A DNA stretch of 64,000 bases from Symbiodinium natans. Its lineage: Eukaryota > Sar > Dinophyceae > Suessiales > Symbiodiniaceae. A program made the translations under genes and the position numbers. Positions 9,721 to 19,548 of this stretch are shown piece by piece. The first letter of the stretch is position 1, and each line of letters starts with the position of its first letter. The stretch spans positions 1 through 64,000 of the forward strand of contig CAJNDS010002388.1 of NCBI GenBank assembly GCA_905221605.1, in the 5' to 3' direction. Under the pieces are notes generated by a model. It did no database searches, was not told where the DNA came from, and was given only the letters and a program-made list of their open reading frames with translations.

Positions 9721-10669
9721 CGCCTGGCTGGTTGAGGGTTTGCCGAGGACCCGAACCCAATCCCTTGAAGTTCTCACCCAACCAACCCCACACCTTACCT
9801 ACAGTGCTAGTTCTCCACGACTCCCGTTCTGCTACAGCTACAGCATTAGCGAGACGGTCCCTTAGGAACTCATTCTCCCTAGCTAGTCCCTGTACAAGCG
9901 CACTATGCTCTCTTCGCATGACCTCCAGCTGTCGATGCACTTCGGCCTGAACGGCCCCACTGCTCACACCAGCTGAATCCGACGACTCAGGCCTTCCAGC
10001 TTCTCTTCCAGGACTCCCAAACCCAGAAAGCAAAGGTGCCTCGCGATTCATCGTCTCAATCTGGCTCAGGACTTCAGGTGGAAACAGTGGCTGCTGCAAC
10101 GTCACCTCGGCTGGAGCGGGGGGAGGCCCACGTGGTGGAGAGGGAGACCTCGAATCATCCCGTGACCCATCCCAGCCAGCACTCAGATACGTTTCCACTT
10201 CCCCAGACTCTCCTCCTTCGTTCATAGGAGGTCGGGAAGCCATAGCAGGGTGTCCAGCTGCCACCTGCACCGCTTGCCAGATCTGTCCTACAGCTCGCCG
10301 TGCACTCTCCAAAGGTCCTTCGGGTAGTTCTGAACTGTTGTTGCCTGCTCCAGGGGGCAAACCGGTATCTGGGGCCTCGCCCCCATCGGTTGCCGCTCTC
10401 AGGTCATTCACAACCTCCAAAGGTGTAGCTGTACCACCACCTCCAGAGCCAGGGATGGACCCCTGCTGCAGATCATTGCCAGATCTGCAGCCGGAGGCCA
10501 TCCTCGTGTCCTGCGGCAAACTGCTCCCAGCATCCAAGCCCACACCACTTGTAGACCCAGCTTCAGAAGCAGCCCCATAGCTTGGCGCCACCGACGACTG
10601 GTGCCCGCGACCATTCATCAGAGGCCCTGTAGCGGAGCCCCGCACCGCCGAAGCGGATTGGGCACTCAT
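9167..10669 (-). CDS. Copia gag N-terminal frame, ending in the repeat array
   Basis: The first ATG in this frame is at 10669, giving a protein that begins MSAQSASAV. It is rich in Ser, Gly and Pro, then has a likely coiled coil (EVHRQLEVMRREHSALVQGL, roughly plus-strand 9860-9950), then enters the 25-residue repeats. Near 9387-9394 one repeat unit has a net loss of 13 or 16 bases. This throws the frame into nonsense, which runs to a stop at 9167, while the next frame continues as the pol polyprotein. The break could be a disabling deletion, an assembly slip in repeats, or a site of recoding; the sequence shows no classic slippery heptamer that I can point to. Confidence 0.8.
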   Translation of the reverse strand: MSAQSASAVRGSATGPLMNGRGHQSSVAPSYGAASEAGSTSGVGLDAGSSLPQDTRMASGCRSGNDLQQGSIPGSGGGGTATPLEVVNDLRAATDGGEAPDTGLPPGAGNNSSELPEGPLESARRAVGQIWQAVQVAAGHPAMASRPPMNEGGESGEVETYLSAGWDGSRDDSRSPSPPRGPPPAPAEVTLQQPLFPPEVLSQIETMNREAPLLSGFGSPGREAGRPESSDSAGVSSGAVQAEVHRQLEVMRREHSALVQGLARENEFLRDRLANAVAVAERESWRTSTVGKVWGWLGENFKGLGSGPRQTLNQPGAGFPPVAAQGTRPLEQVPGVPGPGAAFPSVAAQGMQPLEHVPGVTGPGFAFPSVAAQGMQPPLEHVPGVPGASGAAFPSVAAQGMQPPLEHVPGVPGASGAAFPSVAAQGMPSQACQVHQLQHFPRSQLRVCSPWSMSQACQVHQALRFPRLQLRVCSPWSMSQACQVHQVQRFPRSQLGVRSP

Positions 10670-10948
10670 AACCTGTTGATGGCTCAAACAGGTCCCCAGC
10701 GAAGAGCACCCCTTCGATGTGGACTGAGTCCTCCTCCGAAATCTCGAACCTTGTATTCTTTGCCGAAGAAAACCTCCGAAACTCCAATCGCCCAAAGTCT
10801 CCCAGACTGCACAGCGCAGAGCGGCCTATGGCTTTTCTCTCAGCTAGCGAACACGCTCGGACTCAGAAGAGAAGAAAGAACAAAAGCAAGCTGACAAGTG
10901 CTATACAAAGCCAGACTTACAAATCTTTCTTGAAAGCTATGTGTTTGT
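10670..10948 (-). other. Copia 5' leader with presumed primer-binding site
   Basis: This untranslated interval lies between the 5' LTR and the first gag ATG. The inner end of the LTR must fall close to 10942-10951. I could not match the following bases to a particular tRNA, so the primer-binding site is placed by position only. Confidence 0.5.
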
Positions 10949-11100
10949 GGTGCATGCAGCCCCTTCCTAGCACATCCCTACTGAGTGCTTCAAGCATGTT
11001 CGGGTTATGTGCTCGTGCTGCATGCCTTTGAACCACAAGTCGGAAAAGAAGAAGCGAAGCACCTGGGCAAAGGGCTCGTGGAGGGTCTGGACATTCAACA
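10949..11100 (-). repeat. 5' LTR of the copia element
   Basis: This is the second copy of the 152-bp sequence at 1-152, identical by eye. On the minus strand it opens with TGTTG at 11100. The inner boundary may extend a few bases to the left (10942-10948) but cannot be compared, because the other copy is cut by the window edge. Confidence 0.93.
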
Positions 11101-11158
11101 ATACCCTTTAAGGGATTGTATAGGGTACCTCATTCCCTCATTCCCTACTAAGAACCAG
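11101..11158. mobile_element. Half of a foldback (MITE-like) element split by the copia insertion
   Basis: The reverse complement of this stretch matches the left half of the element at 41223-41375: the outer repeat CTGGTTCTTAGTAGGGAATG, then GGTACC, then a CCCxTAAAGGGTAT-type interior. The homology stops exactly where the LTR begins. The missing half should lie left of position 1. Confidence 0.75.
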
Positions 11159-11274
11159 CCAGATAAATCCACGACTTTGAAGAACTGCTGCCGCTGTGCC
11201 AGGCTTCCGACTCCCAAGACGTTGGTTGCCAAGGCCCGAAGGGTTCAGGCGAGGGCTCTGAATGTAGCATTTTG

Positions 11275-11307
11275 AGGGTTTAGGGTTTAGGGTTTAGGGT
11301 TTAGGGG
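11275..11307 (+). repeat. Telomere-like array, TTTAGGG x4
   Basis: A short perfect run of TTTAGGG inside unique sequence, 117 bp beyond the split foldback element. Confidence 0.9.
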
Positions 11308-12986
11308 CAGAGTTTTCTAATCAACCACACAAGCTTCGCGCTCCGAAACCTACCCTCAGCCCCAAATCCTGAACCCTCGACCTAGCTGCCCTAGCGAATG
11401 GCCAGCAAAAGCTGCAGGGCGTTGGAAGTGGAGTTTCAAGAGAGGGGCCACACTTGCTGCAGCCTTTCCCAGGTCCTCACCTCTTTATTTGTTCTGTTTT
11501 TTTTTGTTTATCGAGCTTAGGGTTGGTTTGTCGATGCTGTTACTATAAGACACTGAACTTGGGTGGAGCGGTTGGGCTTATAAAGCGCTGAAGATGACCT
11601 CGATGGTCTTGAGGACAGGTCTCCACAGGGAGAAGGGCAATTTCGGGTTGCTGCTGAGCTCTGGAGAAAGAACTTTCTGAGGATGTGGTTCGGGCACTGC
11701 CTCTCGTCCTCACCCTGTAAGGGGTTCAGGGCGTAAGCCCGAAACCCTAAACCCTCAACCCTCAACCCTAATTAAACCCTAAACCCTAAACCCTCAACCC
11801 TCAACCCTAAACCCTAAACCCTGAACCCTAAACCCTAAACCCTAAACCCCACCCATACCCACCCTAAAGCCCAGCGCCCTGAAGCCACACGAAGCCTTGC
11901 GCATCCGAAGCCACGATGCTCAGCTGAGGGAGGGTAGTAGCCTCATTGAAGGTTTACTTCATACTTAAGGATGTACGTTCAGTTTTGAGATGAGGGTGTT
12001 AGAGCTTCGGATTGCATGATGGAGGGTGTCGGAAGGCTACGTGAAGTCAGCTTTCGCTTCGAGCTTCGGTGGCCTGGGCTTGTCATCTTTCGTCCCAAGT
12101 AGGTCTAAGTGGGTCTTCGTTCTCTTGAGCCACGCGGACGGAACGTTCTGAAGCCTAAACCATGTGCACTACGGACAAGCAGATCACATGATGATATGCT
12201 CGTAGACTAGAGGAGGGCATGTGAGCAGACATTTCACGCGAGGACTTAGGGGCGCTTTTATCAGCATTACTGTAGCATCACTTCCGGACGGCGGGCGCAA
12301 TGCCTGCCCCAGAGTGCAGCTCAACTGCAACATGGGGTGATGGCGCGGTAGCCTGACCCCACCCTACCGCACCCCGGAAACCAAGCAGAAGTGCGAAACA
12401 GGCCCAAGCTACTAAGGAGCCTACTGATGGCGTCACTGACAAACATGTGAGCCTAAACCGACTTGAAGCTACCGATTCCTGGCTGGCGAACTTTTTTTTT
12501 GGCTGCTTCAATCCCAGCAGGTACAAAGCAAAGACCATCCTGCTTTTGATCCCGGAAGATATGGACATGCGACGTGCTAGAGGAGAATAAAGACCATCGT
12601 CAGACCCCTCAACAATGATACTCCCGAGCCTTTGAACCTTTGAAACAACATGACAGCACCACCGGCTCACGCAACCTACAACTCGGTGGCTCAGAGTCAA
12701 CATCAAGGTCTGATTCGTGTGCGTCATATACCCTATACCCAAGCCCTGAACCCTAAGCCCCCTAGAGCCACACATCCACGGAGCTTCGAGGTTCAGAGAC
12801 TTTTCATTGCCACCCCTCTCCCTCCTAAACAGCTCCCGCACCCCTCGACTGAACACACTCCATTCTACAATAAGCAAAATAAGGAAATACATGTGCTTCT
12901 ATACAAACATGTTTGCAATTGTACGTGTGTGTGTGTATAGCCAGTAGGCTGTATGATGGTGGAATTCGATCGCGGACTCATTTCCC
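11308..12986. other. Non-coding stretch with one CCCTAAA array
   Basis: Apart from the CCCTAAA/CCCTCAA array at about 11741-11850 there is no convincing gene. The longest open frame (12278-12892, minus) translates a telomere-like relic and has no recognisable domain. A short TG repeat lies at about 12925-12937. Confidence 0.6.
11741..11850 (-). repeat. Telomere-like array, CCCTAAA with CCCTCAA variants
   Basis: About 15 heptamers, mixed CCCTAAA, CCCTCAA and CCCTGAA, with one small interruption (AATTAAA). It is read as the C-rich strand on the plus strand, the opposite orientation to 11275-11307. Confidence 0.9.
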
Positions 12987-13130
12987 CTAAGCCCTAAACC
13001 CCAAACCCTAAACCCTAAACCCGAAACCCTAAACCCTCAACCCTCAACCCTAAACCCTAAACCCTAAACCCTAAACCCTAAACCCTAACCCCTAAACCCT
13101 AAACCCTAAACCCTAAAGCCTAAACCCTTC
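12987..13130 (-). repeat. Telomere-like array, CCCTAAA
   Basis: About 20 heptamers with occasional CCCGAAA, CCCTCAA and 8-base slips. Confidence 0.92.
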
Positions 13131-13200
13131 CCTTGGTGAGGTGCCTTCCCCTGGCAGCTCCCGACGTGCGCGCCGGTGCTTGGCCGGGCCAGTGTCTTGG

Positions 13201-13364
13201 TCATAGTTGGGTAACATTTTAAATTTTTCAGGGTACTTAAACCCAAACATATAAATGTTTAAGGGTACTTAAACCCAATAAGGAATAAGCATATAGATTT
13301 TTAAGGGTACTTAAACCCAAACAAGGAATAACAATATAAAATTCTAATATTATCCCAACCATGA
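13201..13364. mobile_element. Small inverted-repeat element, family 3, copy 1
   Basis: The ends are imperfect inverted repeats: TCATAGTTGGGTAA on the left and the complement of TCATGGTTGGGATAA on the right. The interior holds the motif GGGTACTTAAACCCA three times, about 40 bp apart, each followed by A/T-rich sequence. A second, shorter copy lies at 13589-13677. It has no coding capacity, so any movement would need a transposase elsewhere. Confidence 0.65.
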
Positions 13365-13430
13365 ACTAGGTGTCCACGCGCTGCTACTGCTGGTCCTCGT
13401 GTGGAAGCCCAGTGAGTTTAGGAATTTAAT

Positions 13431-13510
13431 GGGTTTTAGGGGTTTTAGGGGTTTAAAACGGTTTTTGGGGGTTTTAGGGGTTTAAAAGGGTCTGAAAGGG
13501 CTTTAGGGTT
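13431..13510 (+). repeat. Degenerate GGGGTTTTA repeat
   Basis: Irregular runs of GGGTTTTAGGGGTTTAAAA, a G-rich relative of the telomere-like arrays, between the two family 3 copies. Confidence 0.6.
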
Positions 13511-13588
13511 CGGATGTCTTGCGACCGAAGGAGCTCTGGAAGCGAAACGCTCAAAACCTCACAGCCCCCCCCCCCCCCCCAATCTTGG

Positions 13589-13677
13589 TCATAGTTGGGT
13601 AACATTTTACATTTCTAAGGGTACTTAAACCCAATAAGGAATGACAATTTAAATCTTTAACATTATCCCAACCATGA
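13589..13677. mobile_element. Small inverted-repeat element, family 3, copy 2
   Basis: It has the same ends as 13201-13364 but only one copy of the internal GGGTACTTAAACCCA motif, so the two differ by a deletion or amplification of the interior. It lies just after a C homopolymer (about 13564-13580). Confidence 0.65.
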
Positions 13678-13765
13678 ACTGGTAGTGGCCTCTTACTCGG
13701 CCTTTGAACCATGAAGCTTTCATCACCCCCAAGGTCTTGGACACCAAAATGCCCTAGATAAGGGT

Positions 13766-13833
13766 TTGGGGTTTAGGGTTGAGGGTCGAAGGTTTAGGGT
13801 TTAGGGTTTAGGGTTTAGGGTTTAGGGTTTAGA
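13766..13833 (+). repeat. Telomere-like array, TTTAGGG
   Basis: About 8 units; the first few are degenerate (GTTTGGGG, TTGAGGG). Confidence 0.9.
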
Positions 13834-14659
13834 GACTACATCCGCCCAAGGGGCACACCCAGATTCTGGAAAGGTTGTTTGACGTTGCTCAGGTGCTGTG
13901 CCTGCGGCGCTGCGCGCTGCTTCGCAATTGGCCGAAAGGACGCCCCCGCCCCCATGTCCCGACAGCTCTAGCACGTGAGGATTTGACTACACCTCATAGC
14001 CACGAATCGCAAAGCTCTCGGTCCTGCGGCACATCCTCAGCCCATGATCTCACCCCCCCCCCCCCCCCCCCTTTCACTACAGGGTTTGCTGTTTAGGCTC
14101 TATAGGGCAGGGCTTAGGGTTTGTGGTTTAGGGACTTAGGTTGTCGGGTTCAGGGTCTTTGGTAGTAGCTTGTAATGACTTGCAATGGCTTTAAGGGCCA
14201 TCCTCGTTATGGGGATCCCAGCAAAGTGCTCATGGCAAGCAAGTCGCAGACTGAAGATCTCCTGTGGGCCCTTCCACAAGCCCTGAGATCCTGCAACCAC
14301 GGTTGTTGCAGTACCCCTTAGGATCACATCCGCGAAGAGTGCTGTAGTGCTACAACCAACCATCAAGCAGGCTTTGGGGGTTCTTGGGCTACAATGCAGC
14401 ATCTGTGATATAGCGGTCGGAATAATATCTAATAAGTCTAATATTATCTTTATGGTCCCTTTCTTAATATACTCTAACAACCCCCCCTTAGAACCCTGTT
14501 CTAATTCTTCAGGCTCCTACATCAGGCGCCACGTAGCGAAGCCTGGAAGCGGAGGACTTCTATGGCGTAAATGCCATGCCCCTGCTGCCCCAAAGAAGGT
14601 GCAGGTGGAGGCGGGGTGCCTGAGACACATGAGAGCCGAAGAGTACGTGGCTTGGGGGG

Positions 14660-14713
14660 GTTTGGGGTTTGGGGTTTAGGGTTTAGGGCTTAGGGTTAGG
14701 GTTTAGGGTTCAG
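14660..14713 (+). repeat. Telomere-like array, TTTAGGG with TTTGGGG
   Basis: G-rich variant units on the left grade into TTTAGGG on the right. It ends 36 bp before a family 1 element. Confidence 0.85.
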
Positions 14714-14749
14714 GGTCTTTTGAAGGTGTATGACCTGATTTACCCTGTA

Positions 14750-14853
14750 CTTGAGAAGATTCATGGGCGCGTTTACATAGTGGGGCTGTAAGTACCCTAA
14801 GTAAGGTCATGGTAACCATTGTTCCCCTGCTTAAGTACCCATGAACCTCCAAG
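14750..14853. mobile_element. MITE-like element, family 1, copy 1
   Basis: The ends are diverged CTTGAGAAGATTCATGGG and the complement of CTTGGAGGTTCATGGGTA. The interior resembles the other copies (GTAAGTA...GGTAACCATxGTTCCC). A TA lies immediately left; the right flank is CA. Confidence 0.65.
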
Positions 14854-14995
14854 CAACCCTGTACTCCCTGTAAAACCCTGCAGCCTTTCACAGTGCATGG
14901 TGCATGTTGACGGAAAGCTCTGATGATTATGCAGTCTTCCGTCTTGCCGCAGCTGTGACGCTGAGAGTGTTCAGTGTTCAGCCAACCGATCTGAC

Positions 14996-15662
14996 ATGCC
15001 AATGCTAGTGGGAACAGGTGCCATGCGGAGTGCCGTGCCTGGCTCGCCTCCAACAATCTTGAGCGCTTGCGGCGGCAGTAGGACGAAGAGTTTGACCACG
15101 CCATTCTCAAGCTCTGTCTCTGCTGGCGTCTTTGCGATGGCTGTGTCAGGTGTCAGCCGTTCGAGGGCACCGGCACCCCGCAAGCAGATGAGAGCCACAG
15201 CCGACAGCCGCAGCGACAAGGAGGACAGACAGGGACCTTTCTTTCATTACACCAACGAGGAAGGGGCTGATGGAATCAATGAGAGTGGCACACTACGTCC
15301 TACGGAGGAGGTTGACATGATCGACGCAGCTGGTGGAGAAGGCATTTATGTCACTGACTTAGATCCCTGGCAAAATTCCAAGTCCGACATCCTGGAAAAT
15401 AATTACGGGACAGAAACAGATGACAAGGACAGAAACAGATGACAACGATGACAAGGCAGACTTCTATGTTCCGTTCAGCGTGAGTGATGAACGCTGGAAT
15501 GTTGAAGAGGTCCGTGATCATGTATACGTGATCACAGACAAAGATGGAGACGGCAGGGAAATGAGGGTGACAGGTGCAGACACGCTGGCACACCCCAAGC
15601 CTGACTACGATCCAGATGATCACGAAGGGAATGCGGGCGATGACACATGCGTTGTGAGTTGA
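14996..15662 (+). pseudogene. HYD1-type ADP-ribosyltransferase-like gene with a frame break
   Basis: The first frame opens at an ATG at 14996 and contains FFHYTNEEG followed about 30 residues later by GEGIYVTDL. That is the order of conserved blocks I associate with HYD1-signature ADP-ribosyltransferase domains, which occur in some toxins and in eukaryotic proteins of unknown role. The frame ends at 15442. A second frame (from about 15420 to a stop at 15660-15662) carries the remaining block, ADFYVPFSVSDE and HVYVITD. The two are separated by an exact 19-bp tandem duplication (15408-15426 and 15427-15445), and 19 is not a multiple of three. The gene is therefore either broken in this copy or mis-assembled. 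The N-terminal region before the domain is Ser/Ala-rich and unremarkable. No intron is needed to explain the layout. The family call is tentative. Confidence 0.45.
15408..15445 (+). repeat. Exact 19-bp tandem duplication inside the ADP-ribosyltransferase-like gene
   Basis: The unit GGACAGAAACAGATGACAA occurs twice in a row and shifts the reading frame by one. Confidence 0.93.
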
Positions 15663-15890
15663 GAAGCTGGCGTGATTGACTTGACTGCGCACCCAGCGTG
15701 TGTTTTTGAGTTTGTTCATGTTGATATGGGGTTTCATCGTATAAATGAGTTGTTGTTGGAGACATAAGCTCCTTAGCATCGCTTTCTTCCGGCACATAGC
15801 TCGCACTTAGTGAGGCAAGCCACGCCCGGGAAAACATGTGTGAGGCGACGTTCTGCTTTGTGTCTCCACTGCTCCGCAGTGGTCTTGTCG

Positions 15891-15967
15891 GATAACCCTA
15901 AACCCTAAACCCTAAACCCTAAACCCTAAACCCTAAACCCTAAACCCTAAACCCTAAACCCTAAACC
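15891..15967 (-). repeat. Telomere-like array, CCCTAAA x10-11
   Basis: A nearly perfect run about 230 bp downstream of the ADP-ribosyltransferase-like gene. Confidence 0.95.
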
Positions 15968-16088
15968 CCACAAAAAAACCTCAAGATGTCAAAAGCCTCC
16001 AGGTGCAGGCAGTCGCTCCCCGGAGAGTGGCGGGAGACTGAGCCTCCCTTTGCGATGTTCGAGCTTACCCTATATAATCCCTGAACGG

Positions 16089-16154
16089 GGTTAGGGTTTA
16101 GGGTTTAGGGTTTAGGGTTTAGGGTTTAGGGTTTAGGGTTTAGGGTTTAGGGTT
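16089..16154 (+). repeat. Telomere-like array, TTTAGGG x9
   Basis: A perfect run in the opposite orientation to the array 120 bp to its left, forming a head-to-head pair around 16030. Confidence 0.95.
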
Positions 16155-16452
16155 AAAGGGTATGTGTACATCTGTAGGGGGATACAAGGTGGCTAATTCC
16201 CTCCTTACCTACCAATAGACTAAGTGCCAGTTGGTTCAGAGGCTTTCCAAGCGTTCTCATAGCAGCTTGGGCCTCAGGGCCAATATATAGGCATTAGGCA
16301 TTTGTGCGCTCAAGCTCTTGGCATCCCGTGCGTGCAGCGTCTCTTTTTGTTGAACTGTCAACGCTGAGTGGGCTTCGGGTCGTTTCTAATAGGATCTGAG
16401 TCAAGAAGGTAAGCGTGGCGGCTTCCCACAAAATTAGGGGCGCCTGTGTTTA

Positions 16453-16567
16453 CTTGGAGGTTCATGGGTAGTTATAAGTAAGGTCATAAGTACCCCTTAA
16501 TATAGACGGATATGACTTTAGTTGCCCTACTTACAACCCCACTTAGAACTGCCCATGAAGCTTCAAG
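16453..16567. mobile_element. MITE-like element, family 1, copy 2
   Basis: It begins CTTGGAGGTTCATGGGTA and ends with the imperfect complement (GCCCATGAAGCTTCAAG). It is flanked by TA on both sides (16451-16452 and 16568-16569), which fits a TA target duplication as made by Tc1/mariner-type transposases. Confidence 0.75.
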
Positions 16568-16736
16568 TACTGTATGAAGGAAGTTGCACTACACGCGGCC
16601 GCGCCGTGATCGTAGGTTGTTGGTGCGGGGTGCCTTGGGCAAGCCTTTGCGTTCACCTACAGGTTTTTCATCGGTCATTTCTCTAAAGCCCTTAAGAGCA
16701 ATCTTCTAGGCCTGTTAATTTCAAGATAAAGTAGGT

Positions 16737-16955
16737 TAACCCTAAACCCGAAACCCTAAACCCGAAACCCTAAACCCTAAACCCTAAACCCTAAACCTAC
16801 CCAGAGGCCTGCAAGGGGGCCCTCAGCCGCTTCTCTTTGGGGGGCTCTCAGGCCATTCCCCGCCTTCGGGGCAACCACTTCGAGGTCGAAGAGCTTCGTG
16901 CTCTGTGCCGGGGAGTAGGGTTTAGGGTTTAGGGTTTAGGGTTTAGGGTTTAGGA
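16737..16955. repeat. Pair of converging telomere-like arrays
   Basis: CCCTAAA/CCCGAAA units at 16737-16798 and TTTAGGG units at about 16916-16955 flank a 120-bp GC-rich spacer. Confidence 0.88.
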
Positions 16956-17087
16956 TTAAGGAATCCGCGGAGTTTTTTGGGGCTTGAGTTGGTTTGGGGC
17001 TTTTGGGGCGGCTTTGCTTGCTGTTAGATGTTTACGCAGAGGCCCCGTGCAATTTTTGAATCCTAAAACCTAAACCCTGAACCTTAT

Positions 17088-17392
17088 ATGCAAAATCAAG
17101 ATCAGTATACATATGTATATATATACATATACATGCTCCATATTTATATATATATATATACACATGCATATATTACACATGCCCTGAGCCTTAGAAGCCC
17201 CAGAGCCCGACCCCGACAGGCCTTAGCTTCGCCACTGGCGACGCCGACGCCGTCGCCAAGGGCGGCTCCTGCTACGATTCTCCCAGAGGCTCCTGGGCAC
17301 ATTTCACATTTCTTAATCTGAATAAACACACATGTATATACTTTTCTAATTTATATATATATATATATATATAGGTATATATATATATATAC

Positions 17393-17424
<32 letters not shown>

Positions 17425-17512
17425 TTATATTTATATTTATATTTATTTATCAGTACTATTAGGATTCTTAGATTCTTAGTTGTATATATATATATATATA
17501 TCCGATGAGAAT
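17088..17512. repeat. AT-rich microsatellite field (TA, ATATAC, TTTATA)
   Basis: Long alternating TA tracts at about 17145-17160, 17352-17423 and 17482-17502, broken by a GC-rich island (about 17180-17300). Confidence 0.9.
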
Positions 17513-17797
17513 TCTACTAGGCTTGCGCCTGCCCACTGTGCTACCTAGCTTTGGGCCATGACATACCATGCGGAGTGGCTCGAGGCCACCCAAAACGAAG
17601 TTTTTTTTCTGGCGGCCGCTTTGAAGCGGCGCTTCGCCGTGCTCTCCTTCATACAGCTGAGCTTTTGCGATGTCTCAGCTGGCCATGGCGAACTCGCAAC
17701 GTCTTGTCTTTTTTTCAACCTTCTTTGAGGCTTAGAGATCCCGAAGCTGACCGAAGCAAGCAAAGTGGTCCCCGAGCCCCAAAAATAAGCCTAATCC

Positions 17798-17846
17798 CTG
17801 AACCCTAAACCCTAAACCCTAAACCCTAAACCCTAAACCCTAAACC
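17798..17846 (-). repeat. Telomere-like array, CCCTAAA
   Basis: About 6-7 units, last unit degenerate. The rest of 17513-18600 shows no supported gene; the intervals 17940-18050 and 18310-18360 contain scattered TTTAGGG- and GGGTTT-like relics. Confidence 0.9.
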
Positions 17847-18625
17847 GTCAGGCTGGGCCGGAGGCTTCCGACGACACATGGACAGTGGTCGCGCTTCACC
17901 TGCACTAACACGGCGGAAGGTCTCAAGCCGAGGGCACATCGGGTTATCATTTGCTTGGGGGTTTACGATAGTAGGACCCGAATAGTATAGACCCCGAAAT
18001 AGTAGGAGCCCCCCTTATCATAGGGGCCTAAAACCGTAAACCCCCCGCTTGGCGACAGGACCACACTTTGGCCACTTGGGTCTACCTTTCTCGTCATGTT
18101 TCTGGGTTATGCGGGGCAAGGATGTTGCATCCATTTACTCCCTGAACGTTGGCGACGTCTCTCGAGAGTTGCTGAGAGTCAAGCAACTGCACAGCAACTG
18201 CCCGTAAGCCAACTCCCGAAACCCTAAAACCCTAAACCCTGCAGAGCCCGAAGCCCAGAAACCAGAATCCACTGACGACGATTTTTGACTTACTTCGGAG
18301 ATGCTCCTCGCAAGCACCAGGGATTTTAGGGGTTTTTAGGGTTTAAAGATGGGGTTGTTAGAGCTTCTAGTCAATGGTTTCCGTAAGCATTCTGTCTCAG
18401 AATGCATGCTGGCTGCATATCTGCGTGCCACTTCAACTTGGGTTATGGCCACCCATGCCGCAGCTCGTGAGTTCGGGTACTGTCAAAAATTGTGTAACAC
18501 AGCAGTGCAAATGTGACACTGTGTTCAATTCAGCTAGCAATCGCTTAGGAATGCACAGGGGACACTGTGCTGATTCGAGACTTCTTCTGTTGAATCGAAT
18601 ACTTGCGTAGCTTTGCTCAGTGGCC

Positions 18626-18793
18626 ATGGTTTCTATGCAGGGCCTGTCACCTGGCTTCCAAAGGTTGGTCCAGGAGGAATGCCCTTTCGTCCTCCAAGAA
18701 TCTTACATGGCTTCGTCGCCTTCGCCGCATAGATTTATAGACTTCATGGAAGTCTATAGTGGTCACGGGAATCTCGTTCGCGCTGTGGATCGG
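18626..18793 (+). CDS. Methyltransferase-like gene, exon with FMEVYSGHGNL
   Basis: This exon contains FIDFMEVYSGHGNLVRAVDR. It resembles S-adenosylmethionine motif I of C5-DNA methyltransferases (F-x-G-x-G) and the opening motif of a large dinoflagellate family I recognise but cannot name. The ATG at 18626 is the first in frame, but a CAG just before (18618-18620) or at 18638-18640 could instead be an acceptor, so this may not be the first coding exon. The donor is CGG|GTGACT after 18793. The next exon (18861) continues in the same phase. Confidence 0.6.
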
Positions 18794-18860
18794 GTGACTC
18801 GTCTTGTTTTAACTGCCTGCTAGCTCCATCTTTGCTAAATTTGTTTCTATTTTGTGAAAG

Positions 18861-18960
18861 ATTTCGCCACCTTGTGCTGAGGAGGGGCTCCTTTCAACTG
18901 ACTTTGACTTCAAGTATTCCTTGTGGGAGGATGTGACAAATCGATGCGGCCGTGCCAACT
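18861..18960 (+). CDS. Methyltransferase-like gene, second exon
   Basis: It follows a 67-bp intron ending TGAAAG. It reads ISPPCAEEGLLSTDFDFKYS and then LWEDVTNRCGRANCVLKT before a stop, so the true donor is close to 18955. It joins the preceding exon in phase 0. I cannot assign catalytic residues here. Confidence 0.5.
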
Positions 18961-19120
18961 GTGTCTTGAAGACATAGTTTTAGTGGCAGGTTTGCAAAGT
19001 TGCGAAGATTGCTTAGCAAGAAACTCACCTAAGCAATATACAATATTCTGTGGCGGGGATGTCATATCTGAGGCCTTCGGAAAATGGCATGCTTGAAGAA
19101 GGGTGCGCTTCGCTTTTCAG

Positions 19121-19345
19121 ATCCCGTGTGCTCGAGTTGGGTGGCGGCTCCTCTTGCTGTCACGAGACTTAAGCTGCAAAGAAGTTATTCAAGCTTGTCA
19201 CGGTTCCGCTAGCTCGAAAGCTCTTGTGCTCCCACTCAGGAAAAGGCATCTCGACATCATGGGGGACACCTCCCGGTTGTGTGTGAGGATTGGCAATGCG
19301 GTCATGGCTGCTTGTCACGAATTGTATGACATGATTGCTTCTTAG
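19121..19345 (+). CDS. Methyltransferase-like gene, exons with PVCSSWV and ALVLPLRKRHLD
   Basis: There are two short exons. The first begins after CTTTTCAG at 19120 and encodes PVCSSWV, reminiscent of the PC motif (motif IV) in C5-methyltransferases. The second, from about 19191 after TTCAAG, encodes SASSKALVLPLRKRHLDIMG and ends near ACHELYDMIA. In the family I have in mind, the CSSW motif is followed closely by an RG/S-rich turn and an LPLG-type strand, matching this order. The donor between the two is not clear. Confidence 0.5.
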   Translation: MPCARVGWRLLLLSRDLSCKEVIQACHGSASSKALVLPLRKRHLDIMGDTSRLCVRIGNAVMAACHELYDMIAS

Positions 19346-19548
19346 ATTCTGTGTGAGTGTGCTCACTGTCTGTCCGTGCTGCTGAGGAGTTTGAGGCGGA
19401 CTGCCTCATATACTGTTACAATGCCGGGGTTTTCTCAGTGCTCGAAAACCCCGGAGGGTCGCTTATCTTCAAGGCCCCACGGATGCTGGTGCCTGGGATG
19501 CACATTGCATGAACGTGGTCGATAGTGTTTGTTTTTGTGCTTCCGCAG

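Larger units (their letters stand above)
1..11100 (-). mobile_element. Ty1/copia LTR retrotransposon, almost complete
   Basis: The element reads right to left: 5' LTR (10949-11100), leader, gag, protease, integrase, extra domain, reverse transcriptase, RNase H, a C-terminal tail, a polypurine tract (153-161) and the 3' LTR, which runs off the left window edge. The integrase-before-RT order is diagnostic of the copia superfamily. The LTR copies show no difference over the 152 bp that can be compared, which points to a recent insertion. The right flank is an older foldback element (11101-11158), so this is a nested insertion. The other flank, and hence the target duplication, is outside the window; the candidate duplicated bases on the right are ATACC. 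One frame break lies in the gag repeats. Confidence 0.95.

Noticed and set aside
12278-12892. Minus-strand open frame of about 200 codons
   Set aside because: No domain; part of it translates a telomere-like relic; no splice or neighbour support.
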